NCBI GenBank assembly: GCA_029959085.1
Contig: JARWIR010000024.1
Coordinates: forward strand, 19,890,296-19,954,295
DNA: 64,000 bases
Origin: Nemophila menziesii
Lineage: Eukaryota > Streptophyta > Magnoliopsida > Boraginales > Hydrophyllaceae
Direction: 5' to 3'
Below are positions 46,532 through 58,794 of the stretch, piece after piece. Each line of letters begins with the position of its first letter. The first letter of the stretch is position 1. Below the pieces are notes generated by a model. The model saw only the letters and a program-made list of their open reading frames with translations, ran no database searches and was not told the DNA's origin. The position numbers and the translations under genes are program-made.

Positions 46532-49500
46532 TTATTTAGCTTCAGATATAAGGTTTTTATTCCTTATAACCTCATCATAAGATGTATAGGCGTTTTTAGC
46601 ATTAGTTAAAGGGAAAATAACAAGATTTTCAAATAATTTTTTGGTTTCTTGCTTTCGAGATAAACCAAATGGTCCATATTGCCATCTCATCCTGGGGCCT
46701 ACCTCTTTTATCATTTGGATTTTTAGCTTCCATAAGAAATTGAATTCATTTATCAATCTATCAGTAATATCATTAGAGGAATGAAATCATGGGGGAGTTG
46801 CAACCCAAGTAACTCTTGAGCTAGGACAATGGAAGAAAAGATGTGCATTTGTTTTAATATTATCACAACATGGTTACAAGTACTGTTGATATTACATTTT
46901 CTTTGGAATTTATTTTGCTCAGTAGGTATAACATTAGAAAGAACACGCAGATAAATTTTTTAAACTTAGGAGTTAAGTTAAGGTTACATATATCATCCCA
47001 AAAATTATCCTTAAGTTTAAATGATATAGAGGGTGAGTTTATACTAGCTTGTGTCCTTTTAGTAGTGTTAGCATAAGAGATGTTCATATAAAGTTCTTTA
47101 GCAATTACATTTCCATTTTAGATGGTTTCCAAATAAGTGTATCAGGGGCATTTGTAAAACTAATGTTCATATTACAAATATTTTCCACTTCTCACTTACC
47201 AAAGTATTAATAATAAGCTCTTTATCCTAAGTTTTGTTACAATCGATCGACTTAGAGAATTTAGTGATATAGTAGCTAGTGATATTAATTGGGTTGTCAG
47301 ATTGTAGGATCCAGTCATCATTCCAAATATTTATAGCCTGGACATTTCCCACTATCCATTTAGTGTCTTTTAAGGTAAATATATTTACCAAAGAGGAGAC
47401 TTCTCCAGCCTCAGGAAGGGTTATAACCAATTTTAGTAGTAGAAATTTTTTCATGAGGAAAATAGATTCCCTTAATGATTTTATATGCAATGCAGTTATA
47501 ATTCATACACAATTTCCAAGCAGGGGAGGTGAGAACGACAATGTTCATTTGGGAGAAATTTTAGAAGTTCATTCCACCTTCTATATTAGGCATTTCGATA
47601 TATTTCCAGTTCTTCCAATGAATTCAATTTTTTCCTTTGTTACCCCACCAGTAAGAAGCAATAAGGGATGCAATTTTATTGCAAAAAACATCAGGTATAT
47701 TGAATATAAACATAATACAGTCCAGGATATATTGTGTAACAACCTTAACTAATGTTTCTTTACCAGATTCAGATAGGAGTTTATAGTTCCAACTATCGGA
47801 CTTGGTAATCACTCTTTCAATTAGACATTCAAGTGCCTTAGTTTTCTATCCACCCCAATCAGAGGGTAGTCCTAGGTAGTTACCTAGGCTTGATAGGTGA
47901 TTCATATCAAGAGTTTTAGTCCAATCATAAGCAATATTAGCTGGAGTATTTTTGCTATAAAATACTCCACTCTTATTAAGATTAATGCATTGTCTAGAAG
48001 AAATACTATACATATTCATCACATATTCGAAATTTAGAAATTTATTTTCTTCAGCTTTAAGAAAAAATAAGCTATCATCTGCGAATAAAATGTGAGTTAA
48101 GTTGGGCAATTTCCACTCAGTTTAATGTCAAAGATAAGTTTCTTATCAACTTTTTCATTTATAAGTTTAGTGAGAGCTTATGTAACAATGCAAAAAAGGA
48201 AAAGAGACATGGGCTCTCCTTGCCTTAGCCCTTTAATAGGTTTAGGGATGTTAATAGGATTACCATTGATAAGAATATAATAAGAAACAATAGTAACACA
48301 TTGTTTGATCCGAGAAATCCAAAGATTAGAGAAACCAATAGACTTCATGGTATCAAATAAAAAGTCGCATTTGACATTTTCAAAGGCCTTAGAGATGTCA
48401 ACCTTAATAGAAGTTGCATAGGTATTAGAATTTCTTTTCTTTTTTAGGTAATATACAACTTCATTGCCTATAAGGAGATTGACAGTGATACCATGAGAAT
48501 TTATAAAGGAAGATTGTTCAGAAGATATAATGTTGCTCATAAAGGGTTTTAGCCTTTTAACAAAGATAGCTGCTATGATTTCGTAGTTAAAGTTTGGACA
48601 ACTAATAGGTTTGTAATGTCCTTAGTTGCAGGATATCTAATTTTAGGAATAAGAGTGATATATGCTTTATTTGTAGAATTAAGGCCACCCTTATTCCATG
48701 AAAAATCAGCAATGCTTCTCATCAAGTCATATTTTATAGTATTCCAATGTTTTTTGTAGAAGTTTTCAAAAATAACCTGTAGGCCAGGGGATTTATTACT
48801 CCCTAGTCCCCAAACAACCTCTTTGTCTTATTCAAGTATACATGGATCTGAAGAATTTCATTCATAGATTTAGTAACATTAGGTGAAATATAACTAAGAA
48901 TGGACTGATAATTTCTTGATCCTATAGAAGAATAGGATTTGGTATACTGATATACACCAATATTTTTAATCTCTTCTTGGTTATCACTCCAAGTACATAA
49001 TTACAAGAATTTTATTGTGCTTCCTTATATTTTTAGTGGTGTTATGAAAAACTGTAGTATTTTTATCTCCCAAGTTAACCCCCTGGATTCTTGATTCCTC
49101 TTTCCTATAGAGTTCTTCTTTATTCTAGAAGTTGTCAGAAATAAAGTTGTGTTCATCCCAATTACTAAAAGATTAAGAATTAAGCTCTTCTAGCCTTTTC
49201 ATAAGATCTTTTATAATTTTTCTATTGTGTAATCTTCTTTTTTTATTCCAACTTGTGATCACATGAGAGATGTTATGAAGTTTGTTTCCAAATCTGATGA
49301 TGCCTCTGTAAATATTATGATTGTAAGAGTTCTAATGGATTTTAATGATTTTCTCAACTTCTCCGGTGTTCCATTTGTTAGGTTTATCACAATGTAAAAT
49401 AAGCAAGCTATGATTAGAGCCAATAGAAGGTAGTGTAGCTACCCAAGATTCATGATAAAGAGCATCCCAATCAAGATTTGACTGTTGTTGATTCTTAATC

Positions 49501-49628
49501 TTTCCAACAATTAGCCCAAAGCTTATCAAATTTTGTAGCTCCAGTAGCCCATTTTTTTGAGTTGGGTTTTTCCAGTTAAGTTTTGTATTTGTGAATTCGA
49601 TGGTGGGTTGGGGTTTCAAAATATTCAT
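46532..49628 (-). pseudogene. LINE ORF2 remnant (endonuclease end, RT, zf-RVT)
   Basis: Right to left: an endonuclease C-terminal motif LPSIGSNHSLLILHCD (49440-49390), a GSNKSPG segment with FYKKHW (near 48770), RT blocks with SIKVDISKAFENVKCDF and GLRQGEPMS (48540-48178), and the catalytic FADDSLFFL (about 48070-48089). Next come the SSLGNYLGLP thumb region and, at 47087-46863, FWDDICNLNLTPKFKKF, typical of the zf-RVT domain. Several stops and frameshifts separate the blocks. The N-terminal part of the endonuclease is not visible, so it is truncated internally. RT identity is secure. Confidence 0.88.
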
Positions 49629-50271
49629 AGAGAGAGAATAGGATGGATTTGATAGGTTATTTTTTATTGGGTTGGTATTTTCAGGATTAATCTTAGTTTT
49701 AGAGTTTGGATGTTTTGGTTTGATGTTTTGATCGTATTGTCGATGGGAAGGACATTTTTTTCAAGTTCAATGATAGATGTCTTGTTTGAGAAAAATGTAA
49801 GGTTGTTGGGTATGCTTCGAATTAGGTTAGTAGTAGATTGATGAGCTGGTATAGAAAAGATATTGTTATTAAGTTTTTTTTTTCAATTTTTGCCCAAAAA
49901 TTGGCTTGCCCCAAGGTTATTTTATTTTCACTTTTGTTTCGAATAACTATTTCACGAATAGAGGTCGAGTTAGAACCTCTCTCTTTCTTTCTTCTTTCTG
50001 GTGTACAACTTACCCAAATTGCTCCTCCAACCAGTTTTTCGTTGCTCAATAGCCATGTTGGTATCAGATGCATTAAATGAATGATGTGAGGTCAAATCCG
50101 AATTTGAATTAAGTTACTTTTTCTTAGGGTTTTGTAGTGGTTGAAAAATGGATCTATTTTGGAAAGTAGGGTTGTGACTCGGTGATGGGTTTTGAATTGG
50201 TTTTTTGTTTAGATTCTTTAGGTTCTAGGCCATGGATGTGTTTTGTGAGCTTGAATCTCAGTATTTCATTG

Positions 50272-50749
50272 TTATGACAATTGGCCTCTTCCGTGATCCA
50301 ACTTTTTGCATAAAAAGCATAAGTCGCAAAGTTTTTTGTATTCTAAAATACCTCTAATTATGTGTCCTTTGCCGAGATTGATGTTGTATGATCCTTGTAT
50401 AGGCTTGAAGATGTTGCAGTCCATGAGGATTCGAATGGCGCTGAATTCTTTGAAAATTTCAATTGGGGTTAAGTAAATTGTCTCAACTTTACCCACTTTA
50501 GCCCCGACGTTATTTGCATTATGTGTTGATGAGCAGCGGCGGTATATCATGGATTTGGATGTTGAAGGAAATGGTGGGGAGTCGATTACTCCAAACCTTA
50601 TCTACGTCTTGTTGAGATTTGAAAGTAATAATACATGTATTAAAACCTTCTTTTTCAGTATGAACCTTTCCTTTAACTCCTAAGAGTTGTTCATGTTTTC
50701 TAAGGTAGTTAAAGTTGATTCTTATGTCTGCAATGATTTTTGCATACAA
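50272..50749 (-). pseudogene. LINE ORF1 remnant
   Basis: Two overlapping frames read a plant LINE ORF1-like protein: an N-terminal part with FNTCIITFKSQQDVDKVW, as in DUF4283 proteins, then IRILMDCNIFKPIQGSYNINLG and LEYKKLCDLCFLCKKLDHGRG. The last resembles the CCHC_4-type knuckle YE.LPDFC..CG.LGH, with the final Cys lost. It precedes ORF2, as expected. Confidence 0.75.
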
Positions 50750-51193
50750 CTTTGGGCTTTCAAATTGCGCGTAAAAATTAAGTTTGGATCAGAAGTGAGG
50801 ATAAAAAAAATTTCATCAGTATGTGGATTGTTTCTGGTATATAATTCCATAGTAGTATGAATTCAATGTATATGTATGCTGTAAAAACAATATAATAAAT
50901 ATACTTAGATATTGTGAGTGAGTGCTTGTGGTTTGTATAGGAGGATAGAAGGGAGAAAATGTAATGAAGTTTAGAAGATTAGGGTAATTGTGAATTAGAT
51001 AAAATAAAAGATTAATATGAATATAATATAGCTTAGCAATTTTTATGAAGATGAGGGTGAGAGACATAATAAGGGCGATGAAGATGATGTTTGTAATAAG
51101 TGAATTAATGGAAAGTTCAAAACTCAGTTATCCTTGGGGATGTGTCTGGGAGAATTTCAAACAACAAATTGAGTAGGAGTTGTGTTCTTAGTA

Positions 51194-51444
51194 CTCCTTC
51201 CGTCCATCAATATTTTTTATCCTTTTTTTTTACATAAATTAAGAAAAGTATTTAATTTACTCTATTTTTACTAAACTATTCTCAATTAACTAAATAGATG
51301 AATTTAATAATGATGAATTTTTTAATATTAAATAAGGATAAAATTGGTAGAAAATGTAAATAAGTTCTTTGATATCTTAAATTGACAACCTTTTGTGAAG
51401 ATTTATTTTTAAAAATTATGACAAATATTGATAAACAGAGGGAA
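51194..51444. mobile_element. Stowaway-like MITE
   Basis: Left end CTCCTTCCGTCCATCAATA and right end (inverse) TTCCCTCTGTTTATCAATA, flanked by TA on both sides. About 250 nt, AT-rich and without an ORF. The CTCC.TCCGT terminus and TA target are diagnostic of Stowaway (Tc1/mariner) MITEs. Confidence 0.85.
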
Positions 51445-51446
51445 TA

Positions 51447-52690
51447 TCAATTAATATAATTTTTTAGTAATCTTTTCAAACACGGGTTATAGATATATAT
51501 AATTTTTTTTATTAAAATATATTATTAGATCATAACTACATATTTGGAACTATATTTAAAATAGAAAAATAAAACTTCTTATGAGTTTGATATACTTTGG
51601 TGTTCGGACCAAAAAGGATGTATTTTGGTGTTAAAGAAAGTGTTTAACAATTTTTCTATGAAGATTTCTAATTTATTTTTAGAGTAATAATATATACTAT
51701 CTAAAATTATATCATTCAGTTATTATTTATGATGTGACGTGAATTATTTAACAATAAATAATTAATTAAATCAAGAAAATATATAGATTGAAGGTTTATA
51801 GTCCACCAATTCATACTACGTCATATACGTATATTTGGGTGATATATATCGTTATTCATTTTTATATTTAATGGATTGGGAGGAAGATATTTTATGGTGT
51901 AGAAAGAAGTGAAACAGATGGATAGAAATGAATGCATATACGGTGTCGGTGTTGGTAGGCTTGGGCTGAAACTTAGATATTGAAGTTGTTAAAAATCAGT
52001 CATCTCATGAGTCCACGAATAGCATCATAATTTTTAATTTTTTCAAAAAGTAGGTCTATAAAAGAGAGAAAAAATCGGAGAAAAAGTATGGATTTTTCTC
52101 CTGTGGTCACGATGCTTATAGCACCACTCAAACTGGTCCGAAAGGACGTTTCATATTGATGCTTGGATGATCTTACATTAAACAAAGAACATTCATTTAC
52201 ACATGATTCTAGAAACAACATATAGGAAAAGGATCTTTTATGTGTTTACAACGGATGCTTCCCCTCTTGCATAAGAGACAAAATATGGAAATTTAGATTT
52301 AGTCCCAATACCTTTCTTATTGTCGTTACCCCCAGATTCAACGGCCCACAAAAATCTAATCTAGCCAATCGATTTTGCCCTATTATATTTTCATTTTTTC
52401 CAATATTTATTTTTATTTAAAATCAACATGTTAATTTTTCTTTTTTAATTAAATGGATCTTTTATTAATAATAATCAAAATTATATATGAACTGATATAC
52501 CAAATCTACAAGGAAAGCAAACAACCCTATGTATGCCATAACAAAAAGAGAAACAACTTTTTTCCATCAACAAGTAATATATTAACTGACGTAAAAGATA
52601 AAGAGGGAAGTCTAACTGATACCTATCTGCTTAACAGTCCAAGAATACTAATAAAAACAGTGACAGGACAAGTACTGTAAACCAGTTTTC
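51447..52690. other. no gene seen
   Basis: AT-rich sequence with short ORFs only. Confidence 0.4.
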
Positions 52691-53670
52691 CAGGAATGAG
52701 TTATATTTGAAACTCTTAGCTAGAAAACCCGCTTCTACATTTCTACTTCTAGAAATATGCCTAATAGAAGTAAAAGGGTCTAGAATTTACAAACTCTTTA
52801 ATCATACACATAAGAGTCTGCTCTCTCCAGTTGGATACAAATGAGGAAGAAAGGCCATGGGAAATTCTGAGACAATATGAATCACAACAACCCTATCCTT
52901 GAAGGCTTCAGACGTAACACAAGATTTTAGCACTGCAACAACTTCTCCTTTTCATAATTTGACTACACTACATGGAATCTTTGTCACAAAAGGGAGGAAG
53001 TCCCATATTATTTCCCCAACAACCACAATACTAGTGGGATCCTGAACCGACAAGAAAGAAGCGTCTCAAAAAAGGCTCAAATCAGTCGTGGGCCGATACA
53101 TCATGTACTAAGGTAATGGGCAACATCCAGTGGAAAGGATATACTAAACATGTTCCAGTACGCTCCGAAAATCCCCATCATTAAATTATCACAAAGGATG
53201 ATAATTAATTTGGTTTTCCATACCGTTCCTACAAAGCAAAATTTCATCCTTGCAATCTAAAAAGTCCAAAAAGTGATCATAATCCAAGTGGTAAGAGTCT
53301 TCCTATTTCGACCAACTGTCTTCCCTTCCTTGAGCACTTTACGGATCCAAATTTCCACCTCACAAAGGTCCAGTTTCTCCAAATCTTCCCTAGTAAAAAA
53401 ATCATCCCAAACCTCCAAGCTAAAAGGGAAACCCAAAAAGATACGTTCCACAATTTCCACTGTATGATTACAGAAAGAGCATTTAGCAAAAAGGCACAAT
53501 TACACTTAAACAGAGTGTCACCCCCAGGGATATAATTGTTCGCACTTATAGATAAATGCTTTAATTTTAGTTAGATTTTTAGCATTCCAAATAGTTTTCT
53601 AAAAAGATGGATCCATAGAGGACCCATAAGAAGATGCCACGACCGACTTTTGGCTTTCTAAAGAAAAAAT
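52690..53670 (-). pseudogene. second LINE 3' fragment (zf-RVT and RNase H-like)
   Basis: Minus strand 53499-53257 reads CLFAKCSFCNHTVEIVERIFLGFPFSLEVWDDFF, the Cys/His and Trp pattern of the zf-RVT region of plant LINEs. Further on (53000-52700) a decayed frame contains ISRSRNVEAGFLAKS, the counterpart of the R.N..AD.LAK end of the RVT_3 RNase H domain. Stops are frequent. It is cut on the right by LTR G. Confidence 0.7.
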
Positions 53671-53674
53671 AACA

Positions 53675-56273
53675 TGGTACCCCGTCGTTGTAGAATAAAA
53701 TTGTCGTCCCCTGAGGCGTGATGAAAAAATCAACACCAGAGGGAACTACTACCCACAAGTGTACAAATCATTAACAAGTAATGAAATGGTAAGTACGGGG
53801 GTTTATCTTTTTCCACATGGACCATGAGGTTAATTTATGTGTGTTTTTTGGAAGTGTAGTGGGCTCAAGTTTCAATTATAAATGATAATTGAATATTTGT
53901 TTGGTTTTGTGTGAGGGACTAAAAAGCAAGAATAATAATTAAAATGCAACAAAAATAATATATGTAAAGGGGATGAATTGCGAATATATGAAGGATGCGA
54001 GATGAGAATATAACTCAAGAATACACATGTAATAACCAATAATTTTGTGTTTACACTTTATTACTTTAAGGGCGAGTTATCTTTTATTCAATAAGAGGGA
54101 TTCAACTCTCTCCTTAAATCCCTTCCGGGTAGATAGGAAGCTACCTAACACCACTGGAGACCTCTCCCGAGCGTACCCTACAATGATGGTCGATGCCTAA
54201 AGTTCTTAACCTAAAGACTATCTGGTTAGTCAAACCTCCCGGTTCACTAACAAACACATAACAATTATATGCCGTTTTCCGTAACCGGACCCCCACCCCC
54301 CTTGGAGTGGAAATCCTAGTTACTAAGGTCAACTCACTACTTGTCCAGGTTAAGGGCTGAAATTTAAAGTTCTAACACATAATCAAATCAAAAAACATAA
54401 TTAATTTCAAGATATCAATCCCAAAAACACAATAAACGGTCATAAATGAAAGCTAGCGTTCATACATAATGAGATTCTCAATCTATGTGAAGTTTAGTTC
54501 ATAATAAAATAGTAAAATCAATGAATAAAATTTCTAGATTCATCTTTTGAATGGAAAAATAGGTTTACTCTAAAAATCAATGATAGTTGTCCAAAAAAAA
54601 TCAATGATAAACTGTGAAAGATAGAGGTGGAATATTGCCAAAAATGACTTCTTCTTCATTGAGCTCCAGGCATGTGAATGACTTCCCAAAGTTTTGTAAC
54701 TCTTTTCCAATTTTTAAATATGATATATTAAAGTCCCCAAAACGTTTTTGGGCAGTGTGGAACTCATTTAAGTAGCTAAAGTCAACCCCCAAAAATGTTT
54801 TCACCAAAATCGAACAGGTTTGAGCCACCATAGAGGCAATAACATTAACTTTGTCATCATAAATAATAGTTATCAACCGCACCTCTCACGTGCTCCCGAA
54901 TTCAAATTTTGTCATGAAACCCAAGGGCTTCCTCAGAATCTTAGCCTAATGTGCATGGTGACTTCATTAAGCCGACTTCAAAGTTTTGTCAATAAACGAT
55001 CGTGATCTTCCAAAGTGTTTTTCCACTCCTCTTACGCCTTGACTTTTAGTTTGCTTTGAATTCTTGACTTCACCTCACCATCTCGTGTCCCGTATCATCT
55101 ATGTACCTAATATTTTTACCCTTAACACACAAAATCTATACAAGTAACGAAATATCCGAAGCTTGACAAGAAAAAAAATATGTCAAATAGTAGGGAATAA
55201 TCAATCAAATCGGTCCAATAAACCCCCAAAAAATATGTCTCGTAGTGCGATTAATCTATCACAAAATATTAGACATCAATAAACAATCGTGATCTTCCAA
55301 AGTGTTTTTCCACTCCTCTTACGCCTTGACTTGTAGCTTGCTTTGAATTCTTGACTTCACTTCACCATCTCGTGTCCCGTATCATCTATGTACCTAATAT
55401 TTTTACCCTTAACACACAAAATCTCTAATAGTAACGAAATATCCGAAGCTTGACAAGAAACCAAAATATGTCAAATAGTAAAGGAATAATCAATCAAAAA
55501 CTATGTCTCGTAGTGCGGTTAATCTATCACAAAATATAAGACATCAACCCCCACCATAGAGGCAATAACATTAACTTTGTCATCATAAGTAATAGTTATC
55601 AACCGCACCTCTCACGTGCTCCCGAATTCAAATTTTGTCATGAAACCCAAGGGCTTCCTCAGAATCTTAGCCTAATGTGCATGGTGACTTCATTAAGCCG
55701 ACTTCAAAGTTTTGTCAATAAACGATCGTGATCTTCCAAAGTGTTTTTCCACTCCTCTTACGCCTTGACTTTTAGTTTGCTTTGAATTCTTGACTTCACC
55801 TCACCATCTCGTGTCCCGTATCATCTATGTACCTAATATTTTTACCCTTAACACACAAAATCTATAAAAGTAACGAAATATCCGAAGCTTGACAAGAAAA
55901 CAAAATATGTCAAATAGTAGGGAATAATCAATCAAATCAGTCCAATAAACCCCCAAAAAATATGTCTCGTAGTGCGATTAATCTATCACAAAATATAAGA
56001 CATCAATAAACAGTCGTGATCTTCCAAAGTGTTTTTCCACTCCTCTTACGCCTTGACTTGTAGCTTGCTTTGAATTCTTGACTTCACTTCACCATCTCGT
56101 GTCCCGTATCATCTATGTACCTAATATTTTTACCCTTAACACACAAAATCTCTAATAGTAACGAAATATCCGAAGCTTGACAAGAAACCAAAATATGTCA
56201 AATAGTAAAGGAATAATCAATCAAAAACTATGTCTCGTTGTGCGGTTAATCTATCACAAAATATAAGACATCA
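53675..56273 (-). repeat. LTR G, 3' LTR of element I, enlarged by internal duplication
   Basis: It starts TGGTACCCCG on the plus strand (like TGGT... in the other LTRs) and ends ATAAGACATCA. The CCCTTCCGGG motif and TTCTCAATCTATG-type block near 54115-54490 match the LTR layout of C and D. The unusual length (2.6 kb) comes from duplicated ends at 54827-56273. The left limit is inferred. Confidence 0.7.
54827..56273 (-). repeat. nested tandem duplication of an LTR end
   Basis: A unit of 726 nt (starting ACCATAGAGGCAATAACATT at 54827) repeats at 55553. Inside each unit a ~287-nt segment (starting AATAAAC.ATCGTGATC at 54991, 55278, 55717 and 56005) occurs twice. Each of the four ends with the 46-nt LTR terminus, at 55233-55278, 55501-55546, 55960-56005 and 56228-56273. 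Confidence 0.93.
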
Positions 56274-56284
56274 ACCCCCACCCG
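56274..56284 (-). promoter_or_regulatory. polypurine tract of element I
   Basis: Minus strand GGGTGGGGGT directly adjoins the LTR start. A copy of its first 9 nt was carried into the duplication junction at 55547-55555. Confidence 0.65.
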
Positions 56285-56324
56285 ACCACTTGAGCTAACC
56301 CAAATAGTTAAAATTGTTGGGTAT

Positions 56325-56397
56325 CGCCGTCTGTGGGAATCGAACCCACGACCACGTGGTTAAAAGCCACGCGCTCTACCAGCTGAGCTAAGACGGC
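56325..56397 (-). tRNA. tRNA-Lys(UUU), nuclear type
   Basis: A 73-nt cloverleaf with no mispair that I can see: acceptor GCCGTCT/AGACGGC, D arm GCTCAGCTGGTAGAGC, anticodon stem CGTGG/CCACG enclosing CTTTTAA (anticodon TTT), variable loop, T arm GTGGG-TTCGATT-CCCAC, and discriminator G. A and B boxes are intact. The minus-strand sequence just upstream ends in CAA, as is common before plant tRNA genes, and a T4 run 15-20 nt downstream can terminate Pol III. It appears functional although it sits in a decayed element. Confidence 0.97.
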
Positions 56398-56399
56398 TT

Positions 56400-57055
56400 G
56401 TTAATTTTTATTCTTTTGATAATATGTTCTTTCTTTTTCCTCTTTTTCTTGTAAGTCAAACACGAGATTCTTTTGTTGAGTTCTTGTGTTGACTAATTTT
56501 ATTGTGTTTTTTTATCTCTATTTTCTTCAAATATTTTTTTGTTTCTCAAATCTGATAAGTATTACAAATAAGTGCACAATGATAAAGTGTGAAATAAACA
56601 CCTACCCTTCCAATGTATCCATGATCCTATACCCACCACCCCAAACTCAATATTCAAGACAACTAGTACTAGGCAAGTGACTCGAGGGGCGTTCATATGT
56701 TGAAGTCTTAGAACTAAAGGGTAAAGGCTTGTAACACGACTATCAAAGAAACAACTAAAAGGATAGAACATGGCTAACAAATATTTATATATATAATAAT
56801 TTAAATTTGGTTAGAATTCTAAAAGGAAAGAAAGATCTAACAAAGAAACACCTCAATCATATTCCTAACTACATTGTCTCGGTATTTTTTGCTTTTAGTT
56901 CATATGTGAAGTGGTTTTTTTACTAGGTTGGACCTTACGTTCTACATATCCCTTGTTCTCACTTCGTTTAAACTTATCTTCTTTGCATTTATTTGTAATT
57001 AGTTCTACCTACATTTGCGTGTTTTCATATCTATACTTCAATACACTAAACAATG
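56400..57055 (-). other. element I 3' non-coding region
   Basis: No gene. The stretch around 56635-56760 (CCCACCACCCCAAACTCAA and on) matches 22635-22760 in A and 35050-35180 in C, confirming membership in the same element group. Confidence 0.6.
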
Positions 57056-57059
57056 AGGA

Positions 57060-57422
57060 TTCAAGGGTTTTCAATGAGGATTGAGCACCAGTGGGCTTTC
57101 TTTACCGAGACTGTTGCACTATGCTAGGGTCTTAAACTATTGGAAGAAATTAGGGTAACTATGGTGGAAGTGGAGGTTGATATTTTGGGATATTATTCAT
57201 AAGACATGTGGGAATCGTAGCCCCACAACACAATGGATTCACCAGATTCGCGCTATCCTTACGCGTAACAGGTATTTCTCTCTGAAAGGCATATACATGG
57301 AAGCCAATTCATGCGCAGATTGGCTTGCGCGCAATGGTATGTCCGAGAAAGAGTTTTATTCTACTCATTTTGATCATTCAAGCGGTTTATGGAGTCACCT
57401 CATGAGAGATAGGATGGGGTAG
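57060..57422 (+). pseudogene. RNase H-like (RVT_3) fragment, antisense to element I
   Basis: Plus-strand frames read ETVALC then GLKLLEEIRVTMVEVEVD, and after a frame change FWDIIHKTCG, IHQIRAILTRNRYFSLKGIY and MEANSCADWLARNGM. The last fits the R.AN.CADWLA.+G end of the RNase H domain found in plant LINEs and domesticated relatives. It has an internal stop and one frameshift. Its orientation is opposite to element I, so it was probably inserted as a LINE or processed fragment. Confidence 0.7.
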
Positions 57423-58790
57423 AAGACCCCCAGATTTGTCCGCAGCCCGGGTTTGATTAATGATGTTCTAAACTAGAATTGTTCACGATCTCGTTGAATC
57501 TTAATTGCATAAAAAACAATTCACAAGGCATATTTCTTATCTATCATTAACTCGTCTAAAGTACGTTTTTCGGGTTCGTTCTATAAGTCCTACACATATT
57601 CGTTATACTACGATTTTGTTTTTTTTTCAATTTTTTACGCGAACATATAAAAAATAAATTAACTAAGAAGAAATAAATTTAACCAAGTTAACTAATTTTT
57701 TTTTGGTTTTATATTTTTTTATATATGAAAGCATTAATACATAAATGGGGATGAGAACAACGAGTACCCAACCTCCAACTCAAAACTGAGTCGTGTCCCC
57801 GTAACTAAAAAATGACTTAGAGAAGTAACAAAATTTAAGAGTTTATAGTCTAACAGATAATATACATGATTCAAAATGAGTAAGGTCAAGGGAACATTAC
57901 TCGACAGGTGACGAGCCCATCCAAGTTGCAATCTTGTTATGTCTTTGGTCCCTTCCCAAGCATGAAGAGAACGTGATTTAGCTTGGTCTCGATACTTTAT
58001 GGGGTTTCGATGATTTAAACTTGTGCTTCCTCTATGTAAAACACCTCATGCGATAAATCTTCCCAAGTCGGTATGTATTCTTTCTTCTTTTTCTTGTCTA
58101 CCTCTTGAGGAGTTAATGACGAGCCTTTATCATGATCCCATTGTGATTGAGGTTTCTTCTTTTTTGGCTTGGTTGGAAATTTCTCCTTCACATTGGTTTC
58201 CCTTGGTGGAGTGGGTGCCTTGGGTTTCAGTTTTTCCTTATTCGGTTCCCTAAAAAAATAGAACTTTCTATTGTTGCCCCCCGTAAATCTTTTATCACAC
58301 ATAAATTATACCTCTTCTTCTTTCTTGCATAAATTAATACAATTGTTCTATTGTTATATTTGTCATCTTAGTCACTTGAAAAGACTCAAAATCCCAGACA
58401 AACCTCATAACTCACGATTTTCCAAATTTTCAAAGCAATAGAAAAGTTTGAGTTGTGTTGTTATTACAGGATAATCTTGTTGAAATTTGATGTAGCGACA
58501 CTTTAGAGTGTGTATTGTATGAGTTTTAATCTTCAATCCTTGATGTTCTTCATGTTTCAAATTTTTATTTTTTTTGGAACTCTTTTTTATGTGCAGGAGA
58601 GGTCTTTAGGATGTGTGTGTTAATGAGTTTTAATAGTTGTGGAAGTTATATGTGTAAATGAGATGAAAGGGTGGAGATTTAATGGTTCTTAAGAGTTTTG
58701 GAAGATGAAACGTGGATATAAGGGAGGGTAAGGGTCGGGTTTGTGAAGATGAAGAGACAATGAGGGTTAAATTTTTTTAGAGTTGCTGCT
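57423..58790 (-). other. element I 3' non-coding region, continued
   Basis: A 95-codon minus-strand ORF (58302-58015) is Lys/Pro/Glu-rich with no known domain. I leave it unassigned. Near 57747-57800 a segment matches A at 23184-23240 and C at 35610-35670, including a polypurine-like GAGTTGGAGGTTGGG on the minus strand. Confidence 0.45.
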
Positions 58791-58794
58791 TTAG

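Larger units (their letters stand above)
46530..51110 (-). mobile_element. plant L1-type LINE, decayed
   Basis: Read on the minus strand: an ORF1 remnant with a zinc-knuckle-like end, a partial endonuclease, reverse transcriptase and a C-terminal zf-RVT-like region, in the order expected for plant L1 LINEs. No clear poly(A) end or target duplication is seen. The left limit coincides with the break in LTR E. Confidence 0.85.

Noticed and set aside
53675..56273. LTR G as a solo LTR unrelated to element I
   Set aside because: The sequence directly right of it is a polypurine tract followed by 3' non-coding sequence matching A, C and I, so it is better read as the 3' LTR of I. No flanking duplication supports a solo LTR.
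58015..58302. 95-codon Lys/Pro-rich ORF as an accessory gene of element I
   Set aside because: No recognisable domain and no open counterpart in A or C at the aligned position. Left unassigned.
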